A stretch of 64,000 nt of DNA from Sulfitobacter geojensis (GCF_000622325.1 NZ_JASE01000005.1:3162001-3226000); one strand, 5' to 3'; positions 16,959-26,519 are shown, counted from the first letter of the stretch. Notes: a model not told the origin generated them from the sequence alone. Numbers and translations: made by a program.

Positions 16959-17599
16959 AACCGGATACCGCAGACCAGCATTGGAACGATCAATGGCAAT
17001 CTATCGAGGAAAACAGCAAGTGGTTGGTGCCCGAAAAAGACGTGCAAGCGTGGGCGGCTGGTCTGGCGAAGGGCGCGCGCATTCTTGATCTGGGGGCCGG
17101 TGTCGGGCGTCACGCACTTTGGCTGACGGCGCAAGGATTTGACGTGGTCGCGTTGGACGCCGCGCCCGGCGGGCTGGCAGAGATTGAAAAGGCTGGGGGT
17201 GTGAGTACTGTTCTGGCACGAATGGATAAGTTACCGTTCGCGGATCATGCCTTTGACCACGTGCTCAGCTGGAACGTGATCTACCACGGCGACGAAGACA
17301 TCCTGCTGCGCACGATTGCCGAAATGCGTCGCGTGCTAAAGCCCGGCGGCAGTTTTATGGGCACCATGCTGTCAAAACGGCGCCTGCCACATGAGCAGGC
17401 AAACTACGCAGGGCGCGAAATCAGCCGCAACACCTGGGTTTTTGATGCGCCCGGTACGGATAAAATGCACCCGCACTACTTTTGCGCGGCGGCCGATCTG
17501 CTGGCCCTGTTTTCGGGCTTCGAATGCCTGAAACTTGAAGACCGCGAGCACGAAAAGCCGGGAAGCTACCACTGGCATTTGAGAATGGAACGACTTTGA
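16955..17599 (+). CDS. Class I SAM-dependent methyltransferase in the phn operon
   Basis: A 214-residue Rossmann-fold methyltransferase. Motif I is ILDLGAGVGRHALWL (about residues 43-57), followed by the acidic VVALDAAP, and motif post-I/II LPFADHAFDHVLSWNVIYH. The domain resembles the TehB/Tam type that acts on small molecules. The substrate is unknown. It is translationally coupled to phnE (ATGA) and immediately precedes a second phnM, with no bases between. A role in phosphonate or phosphonate-ester handling is inference from position only. Confidence 0.8.
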   Translation: MKPDTADQHWNDQWQSIEENSKWLVPEKDVQAWAAGLAKGARILDLGAGVGRHALWLTAQGFDVVALDAAPGGLAEIEKAGGVSTVLARMDKLPFADHAFDHVLSWNVIYHGDEDILLRTIAEMRRVLKPGGSFMGTMLSKRRLPHEQANYAGREISRNTWVFDAPGTDKMHPHYFCAAADLLALFSGFECLKLEDREHEKPGSYHWHLRMERL

Positions 17600-18805
17600 A
17601 TGTTTACCTTTGAAGGCGCACAGGTTTACCTGCCTGACGAAATCGCCGAGACAACCGTCACTGTTTCCAACGGCCAGATCATGGAAATTGGCGGGCCCGC
17701 GCAGGGTGACGTGATTGACGCCCGCGGATTGATATTGGCCCCCGCCCTGATCGACGTGCACGGCGATGCGTTCGAACGCCAACTGATGCCCCGTCCCGGT
17801 GTTTTTTTTCCAACCGAAACGGCGCTGATCGATACGGATCGCCAACTTGCAACCAACGGCATTGCCACCGCCTATCATGCCATCACACTGGGATGGGAGC
17901 CGGGGTTGCGCGATGTAGCACGGGGCCGCGACCTTATGCAGACCATGCGCGATCTGGCCGCGCGGCTGACTGTGGAAAACCGCGTACAGCTCCGGTGGGA
18001 AACCTTCGCATTCGAGGCTTTGGACGTCATTGAATGGGCGTTGAAAGGGCCACTTTTGCCGTCTGTCGCATTTAATGATCATACTTCGATGACCATGCGG
18101 GCCTATGACGTGCCAATCCAGGACCGCGCATTTGAGCTGTCGCCGGATTTTTCAATTGCGTCGCTGGATGACGCGCGCATGAAAAAGCGCACCGCGTCCA
18201 AAGCCCATCGCGCAGGACTGAGCGAGGAAGATTACGTCGCCCTTCTGGGGCGCGTCTGGGAACGGCGTGACGAGGTGCCAAAGACGATTTCGCAGGTCGC
18301 ACAGTTGGCCCGTACAGCCGGCGCGCCCATGTTGAGCCACGATGATACGCGGGCAGAAACCCGCGCCTATTTCCGCGCGCTTGGTGCGCAAGTCGCCGAG
18401 TTCCCGATGGTGATCGAGGCGGCAGAGGCTGCCCGAAAAGGCGGTGATCCAATTATCTTTGGCGCGCCAAACGCCGCACGCGGCGGGAGCCACATCGGCT
18501 CGCTTGGTGCGGGCGATATGGTTGAAGCGGGTCTGTGCGATGCGCTTGCATCGGATTATTTCTATCCTGCCATGCTGGCCGCAGTTGACAAGCTTGAAGC
18601 AGAGCGCCGTGCGGACCGCCTTGCGCTTTGGTCTCTCGTCTCTTCGGGCCCCGCACGGGCGATGGGCCTGTCGGATCGGGGCGACATCAAGGTTGGCAAA
18701 CGCGCGGACCTTGTTCTGGTGGATTGGCCCGACGGTTCGGCTCCTGCCATTCAGGGAACATGGGTTGCCGGGCGGTGCGCCTATCGTGGTATCCCCGCTG
18801 GATGA
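17600..18805 (+). CDS. Second PhnM-like diphosphatase/amidohydrolase
   Basis: A 401-residue PhnM-family protein. It keeps LSHDDTRAETRAYF, AEFPMVIEAAEAA, GAPNAARGGSHIGS and LASDYFYPAML, but differs from copy 1 in the first metal motif (DVHGDAFERQLMPRP in place of ELHTDNVERHIEPRP) and in the substrate loop (NDHTSMTMR in place of MDHTPGQRQ). The catalytic metal site looks intact, so an active enzyme with a shifted substrate range is more likely than a decayed copy. It abuts the methyltransferase and overlaps the MFS gene by four bases, so these three genes form a coupled module at the operon end. Confidence 0.85.
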   Translation: MFTFEGAQVYLPDEIAETTVTVSNGQIMEIGGPAQGDVIDARGLILAPALIDVHGDAFERQLMPRPGVFFPTETALIDTDRQLATNGIATAYHAITLGWEPGLRDVARGRDLMQTMRDLAARLTVENRVQLRWETFAFEALDVIEWALKGPLLPSVAFNDHTSMTMRAYDVPIQDRAFELSPDFSIASLDDARMKKRTASKAHRAGLSEEDYVALLGRVWERRDEVPKTISQVAQLARTAGAPMLSHDDTRAETRAYFRALGAQVAEFPMVIEAAEAARKGGDPIIFGAPNAARGGSHIGSLGAGDMVEAGLCDALASDYFYPAMLAAVDKLEAERRADRLALWSLVSSGPARAMGLSDRGDIKVGKRADLVLVDWPDGSAPAIQGTWVAGRCAYRGIPAG

Positions 18806-20013
18806 GGTTTGCGCGACTGAACCGCGACTACCTTCCGGCTATTGGGCTCGGCGTCACGCAGATCATGGGTTACGGCACGTTGATGTATGCCTATGCGGTG
18901 CTTCTGCCGGAAATGGCCAAGGATCTGGGCCTGACCCTGTCAGAGGTCTTTGGCATTTTGTCGCTAGGGCTTTTCTTTGGCGGTCTGGCCTCCCCCATTG
19001 CAGGAAAGCTGGTGGACCGCTGTGGCGGTCGCTGGGTGATGACACTGGGCTCAATCGTGGCCAGCCTTGCGCTGATGGCGATGAGCCAGATCGAAGCGCG
19101 GTTCGGATTATTTGTGATGATACTTCTGGCCGAAGGCGCGGGCATGTTTGTGCTCTATAACGTGGCCTTTGCCAGTGTCGCGCGATTGGATCTGCGCGTT
19201 CTGCCGCAACGCTCCATTTCTGTCATCACGCTGTTTGGCGGGGTGGCCTCGACCATTTTCTGGCCACTCACGCTCGGGTTGTTTAACCGGTTTGGCTGGG
19301 AAACAACCTGGGTCATCCTAGGCTTTAGCGCATTGTTGATCTGCACACCGATCCACTTTTTCGTCTTGCGCGGCCCCGAACGCGCCGCCAATGGGCCCAA
19401 GCCTGACAATGCGCCGGACTGGCCCGAACTTACCGGACGCCTGCGCAAACAGGCCATGCTATGGATGGTCATTTCATTCATATTCTCAGGCTACCTGATG
19501 GGCGCAGTCATGACACTTTGGGTAACCAATGCTCAGGATCTGGGCCACACGGCCGTCATGGCAGCCGTTGCCGGTGCTCTCATCGGCCCGTTCAAGACGG
19601 TGGGCCGGTTTTTTGAGATGTTGGTCAGTCGCAACATGTACCCGCTGGTGACCTATGCGCTTAGCCTCGGCCTGATGTTCTCCGGTTTTATTGCCCTGTT
19701 GACCTTCGGGTTCACGTTCAGCGGACTTCTGGTTGCGGCGGCACTTTACGGCATGGGCGACGGCATCAAAACCATCGCGCGCGGCACCCTGCCTTTGGCG
19801 CTCTTTGGTGAGAAAGGGTACGGCGCAAGACTTGGGTGGATCTCCTTCGTACAAATGGGGATCAACGCCTCCGCCCCATTTGTTTTTGCATGGCTGACAC
19901 AGGCCTTTGGGGGCTGGTGGTCTTTTGCCGTCATGGCCTTGTGTCTTTGCTTTGCCATCGCAACCTACACTTTGATCCCCGACCCCAGAAATTACAAAGA
20001 CGTCCCCGCCTAA
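18802..20013 (+). CDS. MFS transporter at the end of the phn operon
   Basis: A 403-residue major facilitator with about twelve hydrophobic segments. A typical MFS loop lies after the second segment (GKLVDRCGGRWVM, about residues 67-80). ATG 18802 overlaps the second phnM stop (ATGA), so earlier in-frame starts inside phnM are rejected. The substrate is unknown; efflux or uptake of a product made by the adjacent methyltransferase and PhnM-like protein is one possibility. It is not ArsJ. Confidence 0.85.
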   Translation: MRFARLNRDYLPAIGLGVTQIMGYGTLMYAYAVLLPEMAKDLGLTLSEVFGILSLGLFFGGLASPIAGKLVDRCGGRWVMTLGSIVASLALMAMSQIEARFGLFVMILLAEGAGMFVLYNVAFASVARLDLRVLPQRSISVITLFGGVASTIFWPLTLGLFNRFGWETTWVILGFSALLICTPIHFFVLRGPERAANGPKPDNAPDWPELTGRLRKQAMLWMVISFIFSGYLMGAVMTLWVTNAQDLGHTAVMAAVAGALIGPFKTVGRFFEMLVSRNMYPLVTYALSLGLMFSGFIALLTFGFTFSGLLVAAALYGMGDGIKTIARGTLPLALFGEKGYGARLGWISFVQMGINASAPFVFAWLTQAFGGWWSFAVMALCLCFAIATYTLIPDPRNYKDVPA

Positions 20014-20290
20014 AACCGCCGCGTACCGTAAAAGGCCTGAAATTGTGGATAAAACCGGTCGTAGGGTTTAGGCCCCGTCGCTCAACCGGATCGCCTGATG
20101 AAAGAAAGCGCCCAGACCGAACAGACGAAAGATCGCCAGTCCCAAGCTTTGTCCGCAGTGTGTCGATGCGCCCAATGCCTGCTGTTGCCGACGCAGCGAA
20201 AGGCAACTGTGCGACCGGCGATACGCACCCAAAAACTGCTTTCGGATTTGGGGTGTTACTCTGACACAAAGCACGTGTAATTCTTGCACC
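20014..20290. other. Intergenic region without a recognised gene
   Basis: 277 bases between the phn operon and the next gene. No convincing coding frame, terminator or promoter was seen. The GC-rich middle (about 20080-20260) has open frames on both strands but no recognisable protein; it may be degenerate or dispersed-repeat sequence. Confidence 0.4.
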
Positions 20291-21481
20291 ATGTTGAACG
20301 CGCTTATCCTCGCAACCGTCACTTTAGCTGGGGCGGTATTAATCTGGCCTCGCCTCTCCAACGCGAAAATCTGGCGTGCGACCATTACCCCGTTGGCGTC
20401 GATAATCGGCAGCGGATTTCTGGTTTTGGGGCCGATCCTTGATGTCAGCTTCGGCGGCTTTGCCCCCCTTGTGATGGTAGGCCTATGTGCGGTGGCTTAT
20501 CTTTTTGGCAGTGCGATCAGATTCAACATCGCGGACATTGACCGGCAGGCACCCTCAGTCCCGGTCGTTAACGCGCTTGAGGTGCTGTCCTCTTGCGTCC
20601 TTGCCTTCGCGTTCGTGGTTTCCGTTGCTTTCTACCTCAACCTGTTCGGGGCATTCGGCGTAAGTTTGACGCAGTTGAACGACGTCTTCCACGCCAACAT
20701 GCTGACCAGTTCGGTGTTCCTGCTGATCCTCTTTACGGGCCTGACGCGCGGCTTTTCAGCGCTTGAACGGATGGAACAGGTTTCGGTTGGTTTGAAGCTG
20801 GCCATCATCGCAGGCCTGTTGCTTGGCCTTGCTGTTCATTTTGGGGACGTGACAAGGCAACACGCGCTACAGTTTGATGCACCGCAGGTCACCGGCTGGG
20901 CGGCGCTTACGCTTATGGCCGGATTGATCGTTACCGTCCAAGGATTTGAAACATCGCGCTATCTGGGCGGCACATATGATGCCGCCATGCGTGTCAGGTC
21001 CATGCGCCTGGCCCAGTTACTATCCACTGGCATCTACTGCCTGTACGTTGCGTTGTTAACCTACGCATTCGACTCCGATCCCCTTACTTTGGACGAAACC
21101 GCGATCATCGACCTGATGGAGGTCGTCGCCCCGATCCTGCCTTTGCTTCTGGTCGCAGCCGCCCTGAGCGCCCAGTTCAGTGCCGCGATTGCAGATACGA
21201 ACGGATCCGGCGGCCTGATTGCCGAGGTAAGCAAAGGTGTTGTCTCCGAAAAGCTTGCCTATGCTTTTCTGGTTGGTATCGGGCTTGTGCTCACCTGGAC
21301 GGCCAATATCTTCGAGATCATCAGCTATGCGTCTCGGGCGTTCGCGCTTTATTATGCGCTACAATCCGCGATCGCTACAATCCGTGCGGCAAGGTCCGGC
21401 TATCCTGTGCGAACAGCTGTCTTTGCGATGTTGGCTGTACTCGGGTTCATTATCGCAATGTTTGGCGCGCCGGTTGAATGA
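20291..21481 (+). CDS. Polytopic inner-membrane protein, possibly APC-like transporter
   Basis: A 396-residue protein with about eleven hydrophobic segments. Early residues IIGSGFLVLGPIL and the later VQGFETSRYLGG resemble the unwound-helix glycine motifs of amino acid/polyamine/organocation (APC/LeuT-fold) transporters, but similarity is too weak to name a substrate. The start at ATG 20291 lacks a clear ribosome-binding site. It stands alone, 277 bases after the phn operon, with no terminator visible between them. Confidence 0.6.
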   Translation: MLNALILATVTLAGAVLIWPRLSNAKIWRATITPLASIIGSGFLVLGPILDVSFGGFAPLVMVGLCAVAYLFGSAIRFNIADIDRQAPSVPVVNALEVLSSCVLAFAFVVSVAFYLNLFGAFGVSLTQLNDVFHANMLTSSVFLLILFTGLTRGFSALERMEQVSVGLKLAIIAGLLLGLAVHFGDVTRQHALQFDAPQVTGWAALTLMAGLIVTVQGFETSRYLGGTYDAAMRVRSMRLAQLLSTGIYCLYVALLTYAFDSDPLTLDETAIIDLMEVVAPILPLLLVAAALSAQFSAAIADTNGSGGLIAEVSKGVVSEKLAYAFLVGIGLVLTWTANIFEIISYASRAFALYYALQSAIATIRAARSGYPVRTAVFAMLAVLGFIIAMFGAPVE

Positions 21482-21672
21482 AGGGCAGATATTGGTGCAT
21501 CGCGGATGCGTCAAATACTCAAGCGCAGCGTACAATACCGTTTTGCATCATCCCTCGTAGACTGCGCCTCGCGGCCGTTTCACGATCCGGCCTTTAACAT
21601 TGGAAGGGTCTTAGCATGCCGTCCAGTTTCCCCAGAAAAGTTCAAACCGAACGCTACAGGCCGAAACGAAAG

Positions 21673-22680
21673 CTACTCTGCAATTCGGGCGACGCTTTCG
21701 CGGATCACGAACTCGACATCAATCTGTTCTGAGGGGCCGGTAAGCGCTCCTGCCTCGATCATCCCCAGCAACATTTCCGCCGCGCGCACTCCGATTTCTG
21801 TGCGCGGTTGTCGTATGGTGGTCAAAGCGGGCGTCAGGTGTCCGACCATTTCAATATTGTCAAAACCGATAATCGACACATCGTCGGGGACACGCACGCC
21901 GGCGTGCTGTGCCGCGCCCATGAACCCCACTGCCATTTCATCCGACGCACAGAAAACCGCTGTGGGCCGGTCATCCAGACCAAGCCATTGTCGTGCTGCT
22001 GCACGGCCCGAATCCATGCTGAAGTCGCCATCGAAGATCCAGTCGTCATGCAAGGCCATCCCCCGCGCCATCATTGCGGCAACAAAACCGTCGTGGCGCG
22101 CTTTGGTCAAAACGTTGCTCTGCGGCCCCGTGATATGGCCGATCTTGCGATGCCCCATCTGCACCAGATGCGCGATGGCCATGTCGACACCGCGCGCATT
22201 GTCTACGCGCAGCGATGGCAGATCACGGCCCATCCATTCACAAGCCATTAGAACAGGCGGGCGGCCCGCCACATCAAGCACCGCTGCATTCAGCGTGCCA
22301 TCAAGCAGGATCAACCCATCCGCCTGCCCCGAACGCAGGTAATAGGCCAGCCGTTCGTCTGGATCTGGTCCCGATTGGGTATCGGCGACCAGCAGGCCCA
22401 GTTGCGCCTTGGTCAGCACCGATGAAATACCCGCGAGAATCTGAGAAAAGAACGGATTGGCCAGATTCGGAATCAAGGCGATCACACTGCCTGCCCGCTG
22501 CCTGCGCAGGTTCGATGCGGTGGCATTCAGCCTGTATCCCGTGGCCTCGACAGCACCCAAAACCGCCTCTCGCGTGGCGCGGGCAACCACGGATGGCTTG
22601 GACAATGTCCGGCTGACCGTCGCGGTGGAAACCCCGGCCGCGCGTGCAACGTCCTGAATTGTTGCGGTTCTTTGCTTCAT
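21673..22680 (-). CDS. LacI-family transcriptional regulator of the adjacent sugar operon
   Basis: A 335-residue repressor with an N-terminal LacI helix-turn-helix (TIQDVARAAGVSTATVSRTLSKP, residues 6-28) and a periplasmic-binding-like effector domain (SVIALIPNLANPFFSQILAGI, then PTAVFCASDEMAVGFM). ATG 22680 matches the usual N-terminus and has AGGAGG upstream; the open frame extends further 5' but is not conserved. It is divergent from a sugar catabolism and uptake operon, with two LacI-type operator sites in the gap. Confidence 0.92.
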   Translation of the reverse strand: MKQRTATIQDVARAAGVSTATVSRTLSKPSVVARATREAVLGAVEATGYRLNATASNLRRQRAGSVIALIPNLANPFFSQILAGISSVLTKAQLGLLVADTQSGPDPDERLAYYLRSGQADGLILLDGTLNAAVLDVAGRPPVLMACEWMGRDLPSLRVDNARGVDMAIAHLVQMGHRKIGHITGPQSNVLTKARHDGFVAAMMARGMALHDDWIFDGDFSMDSGRAAARQWLGLDDRPTAVFCASDEMAVGFMGAAQHAGVRVPDDVSIIGFDNIEMVGHLTPALTTIRQPRTEIGVRAAEMLLGMIEAGALTGPSEQIDVEFVIRESVARIAE

Positions 22681-22727
22681 GGAGCCTCCTACGAAAGTCC
22701 CCCTAACATGACCATAAAGAAAATGGT

Positions 22728-22773
22728 TGTAAACGATTGCAACGTTTGCCAAGCTGCCATGCAAACGATTACA
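22728..22773. promoter_or_regulatory. Paired LacI-family operators
   Basis: TGTAAACGATTGCA (22728-22741) and TGCAAACGATTACA (22760-22773) are near-palindromic sites with the central CG typical of LacI-family operators. Their centres are 32 bp apart, about three helical turns, in the gap between the repressor and the operon. They probably control both directions. Confidence 0.8.
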
Positions 22774-22810
22774 TCGACAGCGCCACGGGAGAGGCGCTTG
22801 GGAGGACAGC

Positions 22811-23869
22811 ATGAAGACATTACAGGGGCCAGCCCTGTTCCTGGCGCAATTCGCCGGGGACACAGCGCCGTTCAACACGTGGAAAGGCATCACCAAATGG
22901 GCAGCCGATTGCGGGTATATCGGTGTTCAGGTGCCCAGTTGGGAATCTCGCTTTATCGACCTCGACCAAGCTGCCGTGAGCCGCGATTACTGCGATGAAT
23001 GGAAAGGTCAGGCCGCGGAAAACGGCATTACCGTCACTGAATTGTCCTGCCACCTGCAAGGTCAGTTGGTCGCGGTCCACCCCGCTTATGACATCGCATT
23101 TGACGGCTTCGCCGCGCCCGAGGCGCGCAACGACCCTGCGGCCCGCCAAGCATGGGCCGTTTCGCAGGTCGAAAAGACCATTCGCGCCTCGCGCAATCTT
23201 GGACTCAGCGCAGTCGGCACTTTCTCCGGCGCGCTCGCTTGGCCCTATCTTTACCCCTGGCCGCAACGTCCCGCCGGTCTGGTAGAGGCCGCGTTTGATG
23301 AACTGGCCAAACGCTGGCGTCCCCTACTCGATCTGTCGGAGGAAAACGGCGTTGATCTGTGCTACGAGATCCACCCCGGAGAAGACCTGCACGATGGTGT
23401 GACATTCGAAATGTTTCTGGATCGGGTCGACAACCATGCCCGCGCCAAAATGCTTTATGATCCCAGCCATTATGTTCTGCAATGCCTTGATTACCTTGAT
23501 AATATAGACATCTACGCGGATCGCATTGGTATGTTCCATGTCAAGGATGCCGAATTCAACCCGACCGGACGGCAAGGTGTTTATGGCGGCTACCAGTCAT
23601 GGGTGAACCGCGCCGGACGTTTCCGCAGCCTCGGTGACGGGCAAGTTGATTTCGGTGCCGTGTTTTCCAAACTCGCCGCCGCTGATTTTGAGGGTTGGGC
23701 GGTTGTCGAATGGGAATGCGCGCTGAAACATCCCGAAGACGGCGCACGCGAGGGGGCGGCCTTTGTCCGTGATCACATCATCCGCGTAACGCCCCACGCC
23801 TTTGACGATTTCGCCGCCGGCGGCACGGATGACGCCGCCAATCGCCGGATGCTGGGGTTGGACAGATGA
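22811..23869 (+). CDS. Sugar phosphate isomerase/epimerase family protein (TIM barrel)
   Basis: A 352-residue xylose-isomerase-like TIM barrel. Likely metal ligands are Glu in CYEIHPGED (about residue 184), Asp in LYDPSHY, His in FHVKDAEF and Glu in VVEWEC, the usual E/D/H/E set. It overlaps a Gfo/Idh/MocA dehydrogenase gene by four bases. That pairing occurs in pathways that oxidise a sugar at C3 and then rearrange or eliminate the keto-sugar, such as levoglucosan breakdown, and in inositol routes. The exact sugar cannot be read from the sequence. Confidence 0.82.
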   Translation: MKTLQGPALFLAQFAGDTAPFNTWKGITKWAADCGYIGVQVPSWESRFIDLDQAAVSRDYCDEWKGQAAENGITVTELSCHLQGQLVAVHPAYDIAFDGFAAPEARNDPAARQAWAVSQVEKTIRASRNLGLSAVGTFSGALAWPYLYPWPQRPAGLVEAAFDELAKRWRPLLDLSEENGVDLCYEIHPGEDLHDGVTFEMFLDRVDNHARAKMLYDPSHYVLQCLDYLDNIDIYADRIGMFHVKDAEFNPTGRQGVYGGYQSWVNRAGRFRSLGDGQVDFGAVFSKLAAADFEGWAVVEWECALKHPEDGAREGAAFVRDHIIRVTPHAFDDFAAGGTDDAANRRMLGLDR

Positions 23870-25023
23870 CCCGTTTCGCAGGCCGACAAGGACCGATCCG
23901 GCTGGGCATGGTGGGCGGTGGCCAGGGCGCAATGATCGGCGCGGTTCACCGTTTAGCCGCACGGCTTGATGGTCATTACGAACTGGTTGCGGGGGCTTTG
24001 TCCTCCACCGCTGAAAAATCCCGCGCGTCGGCCCGCGAGGTGGGGCTGGCACCGGACCGCAGCTATGATGACTTTAAGCAAATGGCCATCCGCGAGGCAC
24101 GGCTTAAGGACGGGATCGAGGCGGTCGCCATCGTCACCCCCAATCACATGCACCTGCCTGTTGCGCGCGAATTCCTTAAACGCGGTATTCACGTGATCTG
24201 CGACAAGCCCCTTACCGGGACGATGAGCGATGCGAAAAAGATGCAGGCGGCAGCGGAGAAATCCGACGCTCTGTTTGTCCTGACCCATAATTACAGCGGC
24301 TATCCGATGGTGCGCGAGGCCCGCGCATTGATTGCCAGCGGCAAACTGGGCGATATCCGTTTGGTGCAGGTCGAATACGCGCAAGACTGGCTGGCTGAAG
24401 CGCCAGCGCCCGACAATAAACAAGCATCATGGCGCACCGACCCTGCCCGCAGCGGCGTTGGTGGTGCCACGGGCGATATCGGCACGCACGCCTGGCAACT
24501 GGCAGGTTTTGTCACAGGCTTGAAGCCGCAGGCACTGGCCGCCGATTTGCAGAGTTTCGTGCCGGGCCGGACGCTTGATGACAATGCCCATGTCATGCTG
24601 CGCTTTCACGGCGGCGCACGCGGCATGCTGTGGTGTTCGCAGGTTGCCGCAGGCGAAGAAAACGGTCTGCGCCTGCGGGTGTACGGCAGCAAGGCCGGCC
24701 TGTGCTGGCAGCAGGAAAACCCCAATGTGCTTCAAATGACCCCGCTCGGCGGCCCGGCCACCCTTTTGACCCGCGCATCCCGCGCCACGGGACATGAATC
24801 GCGCCGCCTGACCCGCATTGCGCCGGGCCACCCCGAAGGCTTTTTCGAAGCATTCGGCAATATCTATGCCGAGGCGGCACAAGCGATCCGCGCCCATCGC
24901 AGCGGCGCGCCTGTGCCGGACGACGTGACATTTCCGGGCATCGAAGATGGTATCGCAGGCGTTGCCTTTGTCGACGCCTGCGTGCGCTCGTCAAACAAGA
25001 ACGCCGCGTGGGTGACGCTATGA
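23866..25023 (+). CDS. Gfo/Idh/MocA family NAD(P)-dependent sugar oxidoreductase
   Basis: A 385-residue oxidoreductase. The nucleotide-binding site is LGMVGGGQGAMIG near residue 15-27, the family motif is HVICDKPL (EKP-type, with Asp in place of Glu), and the catalytic D-x3-H is in GDIGTHAWQL. The segment VQVEYAQDWLAEAP resembles sugar dehydrogenases of the levoglucosan type. It is coupled by ATGA overlaps to the isomerase upstream and the ABC ATPase downstream. Probably it oxidises a sugar imported by the downstream transporter. Confidence 0.85.
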   Translation: MTRFAGRQGPIRLGMVGGGQGAMIGAVHRLAARLDGHYELVAGALSSTAEKSRASAREVGLAPDRSYDDFKQMAIREARLKDGIEAVAIVTPNHMHLPVAREFLKRGIHVICDKPLTGTMSDAKKMQAAAEKSDALFVLTHNYSGYPMVREARALIASGKLGDIRLVQVEYAQDWLAEAPAPDNKQASWRTDPARSGVGGATGDIGTHAWQLAGFVTGLKPQALAADLQSFVPGRTLDDNAHVMLRFHGGARGMLWCSQVAAGEENGLRLRVYGSKAGLCWQQENPNVLQMTPLGGPATLLTRASRATGHESRRLTRIAPGHPEGFFEAFGNIYAEAAQAIRAHRSGAPVPDDVTFPGIEDGIAGVAFVDACVRSSNKNAAWVTL

Positions 25024-26519
25024 CGGCCGTGTTATCCGCCCAGAACATCACCCGCAGCTTTGGCCCGATCAAAGTGCTACACGGCGTTGATTTCGACCTT
25101 CATGCCGGACAGGTTCACGCCCTGATCGGTGAAAACGGTGCCGGTAAATCCACGATGATGAAGATCCTCGGTGGCTACCTTGCGCCGACAACGGGCGCAC
25201 TGCACCTTGATGGCCAGCCCGTGGATTTCAGCGACCAAAAACAGGCCGAGGCGGCAGGCGTCCTGATGATCCATCAGGAATTCAACCTCGCTCTGCAACT
25301 GACGGTGGAAGAAAACATCTTTCTTGGCCGCGAAAAACGCCGTGGCATGTTTCTGGACCACAAGGCGATGCGGGACGAGGCCCGCGATCTGTTGGCGCGG
25401 TTGAACTGCCATGTCGATCCGCGCACCCGTGTGCGTGACCTGTCGGTGCCCAACCGGCAAATGGTCGAAATCGCCCGTGCACTGGGGCGCAACGCCCGTG
25501 TGTTGATCATGGATGAACCCACCGCGGTGTTGACCAATCGCGAGACCGACATCTTGCTGGAACAGATCAACCGCCTGCGCGACAGCGGCACCGCCATCCT
25601 TTATACCTCGCACAAGCTGGACGAGATCAGCCGCATCGCCGATCACGTCAGCGTCTTGCGCGACGGCCATCCCGTTCTGTCACGCGCCGCCGCAGGCTTT
25701 AGCGAAGATGCGATGGCCGAAGCGATGGTTGGCCGCGAGATCAGCGATCTGTTCCCCGCCAAACCGGTCCCGCAAGACGAGGTGGTACTTGAGGTCGAAA
25801 ACCTTACCGTGACGGGGCTGGTACGTGATGCGTCGTTCACACTGAGACGGGGCGAGGTGTTGGGTTTTGCTGGGTTGGTCGGTGCCGGACGCACGGAACT
25901 TATGGAAGGCATCGTGGGCCTACGCCCCACCACCGGACAGGTCCGCGTGATGGGCAACCCGCTTAAACCCGGATCGGTGCTGGCAGCGCGCGAGGCCGGT
26001 CTGGTCTACCTGACCGAAGACCGTAAGGAAAAGGGCCTGTTGCTAGGCAAGAACCTGACCGAAAACCTGACGCTGCTGGCGTTGGACCGGTTTGGCCACC
26101 TGCGCATCGACAAACGCGCCGAAGCGCGCAGCCTGACCCGCGCGATCGAAGAATTCGACATCCGAGTAAAGGACCGCGATATGGCCGCGGGCAGCCTGTC
26201 GGGGGGCAACCAGCAAAAACTGCTGCTGGCCAAAACCATGCTTGCCGAACCCGACATCGTAATCATTGACGAACCCACGCGCGGGATCGACATCGGCACC
26301 AAACAACAGATCTACGATTTCATCGCCGCCCTCGCCGGACAGGGCAAAAGCGTGATCGTCGTGTCCTCCGAACTGCCCGAGGTCATCGGGCTGGCATCAC
26401 GCGTGGTCGTCATGGGGCGCGGACATATCGCCACCGAACTGACCGGCAAGGAAATCACCGAAGACGCCATTCTGCGCCATGCAATGGGCGTGTCAACTGA
26501 CCGAAAGGAAAGCGCATGA
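25020..26519 (+). CDS. Sugar ABC transporter ATP-binding protein, RbsA type
   Basis: A 499-residue double ATPase of the CUT2 family. The first domain has Walker A GENGAGKST and Walker B VLIMDEPTAV. The second has the degenerate Walker A GLVGAGRTE, a canonical signature LSGGNQQKL and Walker B IVIIDEPTRG, as usual for RbsA-like proteins. ATG 25020 overlaps the dehydrogenase stop; an upstream start at 25008 is less likely. It energises monosaccharide or polyol import with the following permease and binding protein. Confidence 0.92.
   Translation: MTAVLSAQNITRSFGPIKVLHGVDFDLHAGQVHALIGENGAGKSTMMKILGGYLAPTTGALHLDGQPVDFSDQKQAEAAGVLMIHQEFNLALQLTVEENIFLGREKRRGMFLDHKAMRDEARDLLARLNCHVDPRTRVRDLSVPNRQMVEIARALGRNARVLIMDEPTAVLTNRETDILLEQINRLRDSGTAILYTSHKLDEISRIADHVSVLRDGHPVLSRAAAGFSEDAMAEAMVGREISDLFPAKPVPQDEVVLEVENLTVTGLVRDASFTLRRGEVLGFAGLVGAGRTELMEGIVGLRPTTGQVRVMGNPLKPGSVLAAREAGLVYLTEDRKEKGLLLGKNLTENLTLLALDRFGHLRIDKRAEARSLTRAIEEFDIRVKDRDMAAGSLSGGNQQKLLLAKTMLAEPDIVIIDEPTRGIDIGTKQQIYDFIAALAGQGKSVIVVSSELPEVIGLASRVVVMGRGHIATELTGKEITEDAILRHAMGVSTDRKESA

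Noticed and set aside
22681..22896. N-terminal extension of the LacI regulator
   Set aside because: The frame runs through the operator region and gives no conserved residues; AGGAGG precedes ATG 22680.
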